DNA from: CAXBGS01 sp963975425
GTDB lineage: Bacteria; Planctomycetota; Planctomycetia; Pirellulales; Pirellulaceae
Direction: 5' to 3'
Length of the DNA stretch: 64,000 nucleotides
NCBI GenBank assembly: GCA_963975425.1
Contig: CAXBGS010000009.1
Location: 62,001 to 126,000 of the forward strand
Under the pieces are notes generated by a model. It was not told where the DNA came from, ran no database searches, and saw only the letters and a program-made list of their open reading frames with translations. Each line of letters begins with the position of its first letter. Within the stretch, counting starts at the first letter, position 1. The position numbers and the translations under genes are program-made. Below are positions 61,426 through 64,000 of the stretch, piece after piece.

Positions 61426-62148
61426 ATGCCGGAACAGCGATCCGCTCGTTCTGACGTAATCTCTTTGACGGAACGATCTGGACCTATGCCAAACGACGTG
61501 GCTGCCATCGATTTTGCCAAGCACTGTCAAGGTGCCAAGTGCGGGACGGTTCTTGCCGACCCACCGTGGCAGTTTCAAAATCGTACCGGCAAAGTCGCCC
61601 CCGAACACAAGCGTCTTAATCGCTACGGGACGTTGACACTGCAGGACATCAAAGACATTCCGGTCGCCTCGTCCTGCGACGTCAACGCCCATCTTTACCT
61701 GTGGGTTCCAAACGCGCTGCTGCCCGAAGGCATCGCCGTGATGGATGCATGGGGTTTCAAGTACAAGACGAATCTTGTGTGGCACAAGATCCGAAAAGAC
61801 GGCGGACCGGATGGGCGCGGTGTCGGATTCTATTTTCGCAATACAACTGAGTTACTGTTGTTCGGCGTGCGAGGTTCGATGCGCACCCTGGATCCCGGAC
61901 GCCGCCAGGTGAACATCATCAAAACGCGAAAACGCGAACACTCGCGAAAACCTGACGAGCAATATGAACTGATTCAGGCATGCAGTCCGGGCCCCTACCT
62001 GGAAATGTTCGCCCGCGGTTCGCGTGAGGGGTGGTTGAGCTGGGGAAACCAGGCGGAGGACTACGAACCCGATTGGAAAACCTATAAGCACAACAGCAAA
62101 AACGACAAGTCGCTAAAGACACATGGCGTCAAGTCGGCCAAACCCTGA
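61426..62148 (+). CDS. MT-A70-family adenine methyltransferase
   Basis: This 240-aa protein has the MT-A70 signature VLADPPWQFQNRTGK near residue 44, then YLWVPNALLPEGIAVMDAWG and a late SAM-binding region ending PGPYLEMFARGSREGW. DPPW marks N6-adenine methylases of this family, which in bacteria and phages act mostly on DNA. An inner ATG at 61486 is possible because the domain begins after it. It is 93 bases after the DEAD-box gene. With the beta-class methylase and the BglII-like nuclease it forms a small DNA-modification neighbourhood, although a functional link is unproved. Confidence 0.88.
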   Translation: MPEQRSARSDVISLTERSGPMPNDVAAIDFAKHCQGAKCGTVLADPPWQFQNRTGKVAPEHKRLNRYGTLTLQDIKDIPVASSCDVNAHLYLWVPNALLPEGIAVMDAWGFKYKTNLVWHKIRKDGGPDGRGVGFYFRNTTELLLFGVRGSMRTLDPGRRQVNIIKTRKREHSRKPDEQYELIQACSPGPYLEMFARGSREGWLSWGNQAEDYEPDWKTYKHNSKNDKSLKTHGVKSAKP

Positions 62149-62222
62149 ATGTTGGCGGAACAAGCCTGAATGTTGGCGGAACAAGCCTGAGTGTTGGCGG
62201 AACAAGCCTGATCGCTGGCGGG
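62144..62222. repeat. 21-bp tandem repeat over the stop codon of the MT-A70 gene
   Basis: The unit CCTGAATGTTGGCGGAACAAG is repeated at 62144-62164, 62165-62185 and, with one change, 62186-62206; a fourth, decayed copy runs to 62222. The methylase stop (TGA, 62146-62148) lies in the first unit, and since 21 is a multiple of three every unit repeats the stop in frame. Confidence 0.92.
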
Positions 62223-62411
62223 CCCGACCCATGAGTCGACCGCAGCCTGATCGATCACCGTCCAATTGTCTCTTGTCTCTTGTCTCTCGAATCACGCGAC
62301 ACCGTTGCAGCGGCAGGGTGATGTGACGATCATGAATACTGATGACGTACTCAGGTGTCGTTTTCGCGATTGGCTTGCCTGCCCGTTCAATATCACCGGA
62401 GACCAGGATTG

Positions 62412-64000
62412 ATGAGACGTTACCGATTCGTACCGCTTGCATTCGCGTTTGTGCTCTGTGGTTTCACTGGCATTGCGTCTGCCGAGGGTCATCCTAGCGA
62501 TGTGGTCAAAAGTGATACATCGAACAGTGATACATCGAACAGTGAGAGCATCGTGTCTCGTGTTCGCCCGTCGGTCGTGACGATCCGCGTTCAAGGTCGC
62601 GATGGCGATGAGTTGGGGATCGGGACCGGTTTCGTCGTTGACGCGCAGGGATTGATCGCGACAAATTTTCATGTCATTCAAGAAGGCCGGCCATTTTCTG
62701 TCGAAACGTCGGACAATCGTAAGCTGAACGTACTCGCCGTTGAATCATCCGATCGGATCGGCGACCTTGTCGTTCTGCGAGTCGACGTTGGCAAAGAGAG
62801 GTTACCCACGCTCGAGTTGGCGGACGATGCAACGCCGAAACAAGGTTCTCGCGTGCTCGCGTTCGGAAATCCCCTGGGACTGGAAGACAGCGTCGTTGAA
62901 GGAATCGTTTCGGCGGTGCGCAACATCGAAGGCCGCGAAATGATTCAGCTGGCGATGCCAATCGAGCCGGGCAACAGTGGCGGACCCTTGGTTGATCAGC
63001 AGGGACGTGTCGTGGGGATCATCAACATGAAATCCGCAATCGACGACAATCTTGGATTCGCAATTCCAGTCAGAGATTTAAGCGCGCTGCGAAAGCATCC
63101 AAATCCCATCTCAATCGATCGCTGGGTTCGACTGGGGCGACTGGATGAATCACGGTGGCAGCCGATCGGCGGGGCATTGTGGCAACAAATCGGCGGCAGG
63201 ATCACGGCCAGGGGGATCGGAAAAGGATTTGGCGGTCGTTCGCTTTGTTTGTCGATGCAGGATGTGCCCGATCCACCTTACGATGTTTCGGTGATGGTCC
63301 GATTGGATGACGAATCGGGTGCCGCCGGTCTGGCCTTTCACAGTGACGGCGAAGACAAACACTATGGGTTCTATCCTAGTGGGGAAAAAATTCGCCTGAC
63401 GTGTTTTCAAGGCCCATCGGTTTATACGTGGGACGTGCTGCACGATGTTGAATCCGATGATTATGTGCCGAAGCAGTGGAACCATTTGCGAGTGCGTGTG
63501 GATGACTCGAAGATGACGTGCTATGTCAACGGACAAGAAACCTTTCAGTCGACCGACCGGCGACTGATTGGCGGTCGCGTCGGGTTGGTCAAGTTTCGCG
63601 GCACCCAACCCGAGTTCCGAGCGTTTCGGCTCGATTCGAATGTCCAGCCTAAGTCGTTGTCCAAGTCCACGTTGAATTGGCTCGCACGTCTTGACGCGGG
63701 AGACGTCCAGATCGACCGGGTCGGTGAAAGCCAAGTACGAAAACTGGGCGACACCGCCATGCTCTCCGGACGCGAACTGGAACGGCGCGCACGAGCGATG
63801 TTGCAAGAGGCCGAACGTCTCAAACTCCTTGCCGCTGATGTCCGACAGTCGCCCACGCTTCAGTCGCTCGAGCGACTCTCGGACATCCCCGCCGAGGACC
63901 GGTTGTTGCGCGGTGCAATGTTGATCGCAAAACTTGATGATCCCGATCTTGATATCCAATCTTACATCGATCGTGTGGATCAAATGGCAGCCGAAATTCG
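62412..64000 (+). CDS. Secreted trypsin-like protease with DUF1080-like and transglutaminase-like parts (partial)
   Basis: This gene runs off the right edge; 529 codons are visible. A signal peptide (VPLAFAFVLCGFTGIASA) is followed by a short Ser/Thr/Asn linker with a repeated SDTSN. A trypsin/HtrA-type domain follows at residues about 50-220, with His in NFHVIQ, Asp in DRIGDLVVL and Ser in PIEPGNSGGPLV. Residues about 255-420 (PYDVSVMVRLDDESGAAGLA, then KMTCYVNGQE) resemble the DUF1080/LamG-like fold common in planctomycetes. From about 470 (LLRGAMLIAKLDDPDLDIQS) it looks like the N-part of a SirB1/transglutaminase-core-2 domain. There is no PDZ domain in the visible part. Substrate unknown. 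Confidence 0.8.
   Translation, partial: MRRYRFVPLAFAFVLCGFTGIASAEGHPSDVVKSDTSNSDTSNSESIVSRVRPSVVTIRVQGRDGDELGIGTGFVVDAQGLIATNFHVIQEGRPFSVETSDNRKLNVLAVESSDRIGDLVVLRVDVGKERLPTLELADDATPKQGSRVLAFGNPLGLEDSVVEGIVSAVRNIEGREMIQLAMPIEPGNSGGPLVDQQGRVVGIINMKSAIDDNLGFAIPVRDLSALRKHPNPISIDRWVRLGRLDESRWQPIGGALWQQIGGRITARGIGKGFGGRSLCLSMQDVPDPPYDVSVMVRLDDESGAAGLAFHSDGEDKHYGFYPSGEKIRLTCFQGPSVYTWDVLHDVESDDYVPKQWNHLRVRVDDSKMTCYVNGQETFQSTDRRLIGGRVGLVKFRGTQPEFRAFRLDSNVQPKSLSKSTLNWLARLDAGDVQIDRVGESQVRKLGDTAMLSGRELERRARAMLQEAERLKLLAADVRQSPTLQSLERLSDIPAEDRLLRGAMLIAKLDDPDLDIQSYIDRVDQMAAEI
62511..62540. repeat. 15-bp direct repeat in the protease gene
   Basis: AGTGATACATCGAAC is present twice in a row at 62511-62525 and 62526-62540, followed by AGTGAG. 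It encodes SDTSN twice in the linker after the signal peptide. Confidence 0.9.

Noticed and set aside
62113..62442. Minus-strand frame with a repeated GLFRQHS peptide
   Set aside because: The peptide repeat is simply the translation of the 21-bp DNA repeat; the frame overlaps the start of the protease gene.

Overview
The window looks like a chromosomal stretch of a planctomycete, probably a Rhodopirellula or Pirellulaceae relative. The grounds are moderate GC, very large hybrid kinases, a DUF1080-like domain fused to a protease, a DHODH-like protein, BON and CHAD proteins, and many genes without a strong Shine-Dalgarno. This placement is inference. I see no rRNA, tRNA, CRISPR array, insertion sequence or prophage.

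Layout. 0.2-8.4 kb: a giant CheB-CheR-PAS-kinase-receiver protein, then a Na/phosphate cotransporter coupled to a polyphosphate-binding-type CHAD protein. 8.7-18.3 kb: a universal stress protein (USP), a Ca2+/cation antiporter, four genes of a group 3b-type NiFe hydrogenase (gamma, delta, alpha, protease), a copper ATPase and three Hsp20 chaperones. 18.3-26.4 kb: a signalling block with a tandem receiver protein, a kinase whose PAS domain resembles the FixL haem PAS, a receiver-PAS-kinase, a flavodoxin-like protein, a BON protein, another PAS kinase and an NtrC-type sigma-54 activator. 26.7-40.2 kb: a 37-aa membrane protein, two tandem USPs, a VIT1-type transporter, a TerB-like protein, an UMF1-type MFS carrier, a DHODH-like flavoprotein, CBS and cytochrome genes, hemerythrin, a CRP-like sensor, the missing hydrogenase beta subunit, and a CtpF/Ca-type P-ATPase. 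40.2-49.3 kb: a probable sulfur/efflux operon (two YeeE halves, RND pump and adaptor, DsrE-like secreted protein, TauE), then a rhodanese. 49.3-54.3 kb: an APH-AAA protein, a c-type cytochrome, two more USPs and a second TerB-like paralogue. 54.5-62.2 kb: DNA modification and nucleic-acid genes (a beta-class N6 methylase with a degenerate GIY-YIG-like tail, GNAT, exonuclease III, a BglII-like nuclease, an APH kinase, a DEAD helicase, an MT-A70 methylase). 62.4 kb to the end: a partial trypsin-DUF1080-transglutaminase protein.

How it may work together. The gene content closely mirrors the mycobacterial DosR hypoxia/dormancy regulon: USPs, alpha-crystallins, CBS protein, CtpF-type ATPase, an Rv2004c-like APH-AAA protein, and haem-sensing kinase logic. 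Here the control machinery is a sigma-54 activator instead of DosR. I find about a dozen -24/-12-like sequences directly upstream of the stress genes, including both kinase and activator genes, the hydrogenase operon and the hemerythrin unit that precedes the detached hydrogenase beta gene. A TGTGCG-containing element recurs upstream of several of them. My main proposal is an oxygen/redox-responsive sigma-54 regulon for anaerobic survival.

Limits. All family calls come from reading motifs, not from searches. Several start codons were moved inside longer open frames, and the reasons are given in each entry.
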